A stretch of DNA of 64,000 nucleotides, from positions 496,001 to 560,000 of the forward strand of contig CAMPDV010000018.1 in NCBI GenBank assembly GCA_946699065.1, written 5' to 3'. Numbering within the stretch: position 1 is the stretch's first letter; each line of letters opens with the position of its first letter. This DNA is from Loxodes magnus. Taxonomy: Eukaryota; Ciliophora; Karyorelictea; Loxodida; Loxodidae. Positions 62,381 to 64,000 of the stretch are shown here, piece by piece. Under the pieces are notes generated by a model that saw nothing but the letters and a program-made list of their open reading frames with translations, was not told the DNA's origin and ran no database searches. Position numbers and translations under genes: made by a program.

Positions 62381-63853
62381 ATGTATTCGAAAAAATAAGT
62401 AGTTTATTCTAAAATTCCTTTTAGACTAGATCGTCTTCCTTGGTCATCTTGACATTGAAAACTTACAATGTGTCTTGGCATTTCATGGATAATGGATGGA
62501 TTGTAAGTTACAAACATAGGTGGAGTAATATCAGGAAAGTTATCAGATGACAGCACTATGAATTTATCTGGCTTTTAGGTAGGATTTATTGGTGCTTGTT
62601 ACACTTCAGGTGCTGTTCTAGGTGCTATTATCTTAGGAGTTGTTAGTGATAAAAAGGGAAGAAAGAAAGTTTTTATTATAACTCCAGTTTTTTATTTAAT
62701 AGGAACTGCACTCACATGCTTTTGCTGGAACTTTGGAACTCTAGTTCCATGTATTTTCTTAACAGGATTAGGAGTAGGAGGCGAATATTCAAGTATTAAT
62801 AGTGCAGTCGATGAAATGATTCCAAGTCGAGTTAGAGGTACAGTTGATATTATTATTAATGGAACTTGGTGAATAGGAGGAGCTTTATCAAGTGCTTTTT
62901 AGCTTTTGTTTTTAAGCAATTTATTTCCTGATAATGTAGGATGAAGACTTTGTTTTGCATTAGGCACACTTTTAGGAACTGTTGTACTTATAGCTCGATA
63001 TTTTATGCCAGAAAGTCCAAGGTGGTTACTTATGCATGGAAGAGCTTAGGAAGCTGAATTTTATATAGAAAGAATAGAAAAAGAGATAGAAACTTCTGGA
63101 TATATACTTTAAATAATTCCTCCAGAGAAAAATATAGCAGTTAAGATAAGTTAAGAAAGCTACTTAAATTAAATAAAATACACAGTTAAAAATTATCCTA
63201 GAAAATCGTTTTTATCCTCTGTACTTATTACTACTCAGGCTTTTTTCTATAATGCTATCTTTCTAACATATGGGCTGACTTTAAAAGATTTTTTTGATGT
63301 TAAGGATAATCATGTTGCCTTCTATATTTTTCCTTTTGCAGCTAGTAATTTTTTAGGTTGTATAGTGTTAGGAAGATTTTTTGATACAGTGGGAAGAAGA
63401 AAAATGATTTTGCTCACCTATACAATAGCTGCAATAATTCTTTTTCTATGTGGTATTTTATTTGTTTCTCATATAATCAATACACCAGAAATTATGACTC
63501 TCTTTTGGTCTGGATCGTTTTTTTTTGCTTCAGCAGCATATTTGACAATTTCAGAAATATTTCCCTTAGAAGTAAGAGCTATTGCAATAGGATTTTTTTA
63601 TTTTGTAGGAACTCTAATAGGAGGAGTAGCAGGACCTTTGATATATGGTTGGTTAATAGGAAAAATAGAAAGAATATATTTGTTTTGGGGATATGTAGCG
63701 GCGGTTATTTTAATGGCTTTTGGAGGAATAATTGGATATCTCTTCGGATTTGACTGCGAGAAAATAATTTTAGAAGATATTGCTACTCCAATTAATAGAG
63801 TATTAGAAAGTCATTATGATAACGAACAAGAAAGCTCAGAAGAATCATTTTGA
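62381..63853 (+). CDS. MFS transporter, copy 5
   Basis: 490 residues from ATG (62381; MYSKKQVVYSKIP) to TGA (63851-63853), unbroken. Same short N-terminus as copies 3 and 4. A 12-bp in-frame deletion removes GASA from the [14 protein letters not shown] helix found in the other copies. The stop is after EESF, close to but not at the codon used by copies 1-3. It has TAG at GRA-Q-EAEFY where copy 1 has CAG, and TGA for Trp in several spots. Motifs [12 protein letters not shown] and FFDTVGRRK are kept. Confidence 0.85.
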
Positions 63854-64000
63854 AATAAAAAGGAATATAAAGATTTATTAATAGCAAATTTGTTTAAAAT
63901 ATAGCTACTTAACATATAAATATCGTTTCATAAATCTTCTTTTATAATTACCCTTAAGTATTATTTTCTCGTTTAACTAAAATATAACTATTTGTATGCT
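63854..64000. other. 3' flank of MFS copy 5 at window end
   Basis: AT-rich. Too short to tell whether the downstream block seen after the other copies follows. Confidence 0.3.

Noticed and set aside
1-64000. Bacterial, organellar or CRISPR content
   Set aside because: No Shine-Dalgarno-linked operons, no regularly spaced repeats, and the code and gene families are those of a ciliate nucleus.

Overview
The window is AT-rich DNA (about three quarters A+T) that reads sensibly only with a ciliate-type nuclear code. In the gene families seen here TAA and TAG are glutamine and TGA is tryptophan inside genes, while TGA also ends genes. Aligned paralogues inside the window show this directly: TAG opposite CAG and TGA opposite TGG at the same codons. 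Every well-supported gene ends in TGA, which matches the karyorelict code (as in Loxodes) better than that of Condylostoma. The organism call is an inference. Standard-code ORFs in the window are mostly shadows or fragments.

Layout. 0.3-6.0 kb is a compact set of ordinary cellular genes: a dual-specificity-phosphatase-like protein with Ser in place of the catalytic Cys, an SF-assemblin/beta-giardin-like filament protein, a short KxDL-domain-like protein, and a diaminopropionate ammonia-lyase-like protein that has lost its PLP lysine and catalytic aspartate. From 7.5 kb to the end there are five paralogous 12-TM MFS transporter genes (starting near 7.5, 23.4, 38.2, 50.5 and 62.4 kb), most of them followed by a related downstream block. 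Copies 1 and 2 face each other across a ~12 kb inverted repeat (arms ~4.29 kb, near-identical; spacer ~3.4 kb). Copies 3 and 4 share a ~2 kb direct duplication. Copy 5 runs to the right edge.

Between the transporters lies a graveyard of non-LTR-type retroelements. There are many Gag-like ORFs (coiled coil plus CCHC zinc knuckle), mostly frameshifted, and C-terminal pieces of a LINE-type reverse transcriptase ORF with a C-C-H-C finger. Several short insertions have 12-13 bp target-site duplications and simple-repeat 3' tails. The best element is a complete ~839 bp insertion (32955-33793) with an intact 220-codon CCHC Gag-like ORF, no RT, a 12 bp duplication, and a matching empty site in the paralogous copy at 46.32 kb. 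I regard this as the most interesting object: a very short ORF1-only (non-autonomous) retroelement, apparently moved by a LINE whose RT C-terminus is present nearby.

Because TGA is the only clear stop and is also a sense codon, open frames are weak evidence in this genome. I called genes only where protein family, paralogue comparison or a clean ATG-to-TGA frame supports them. Long AT-rich stretches are described as such.
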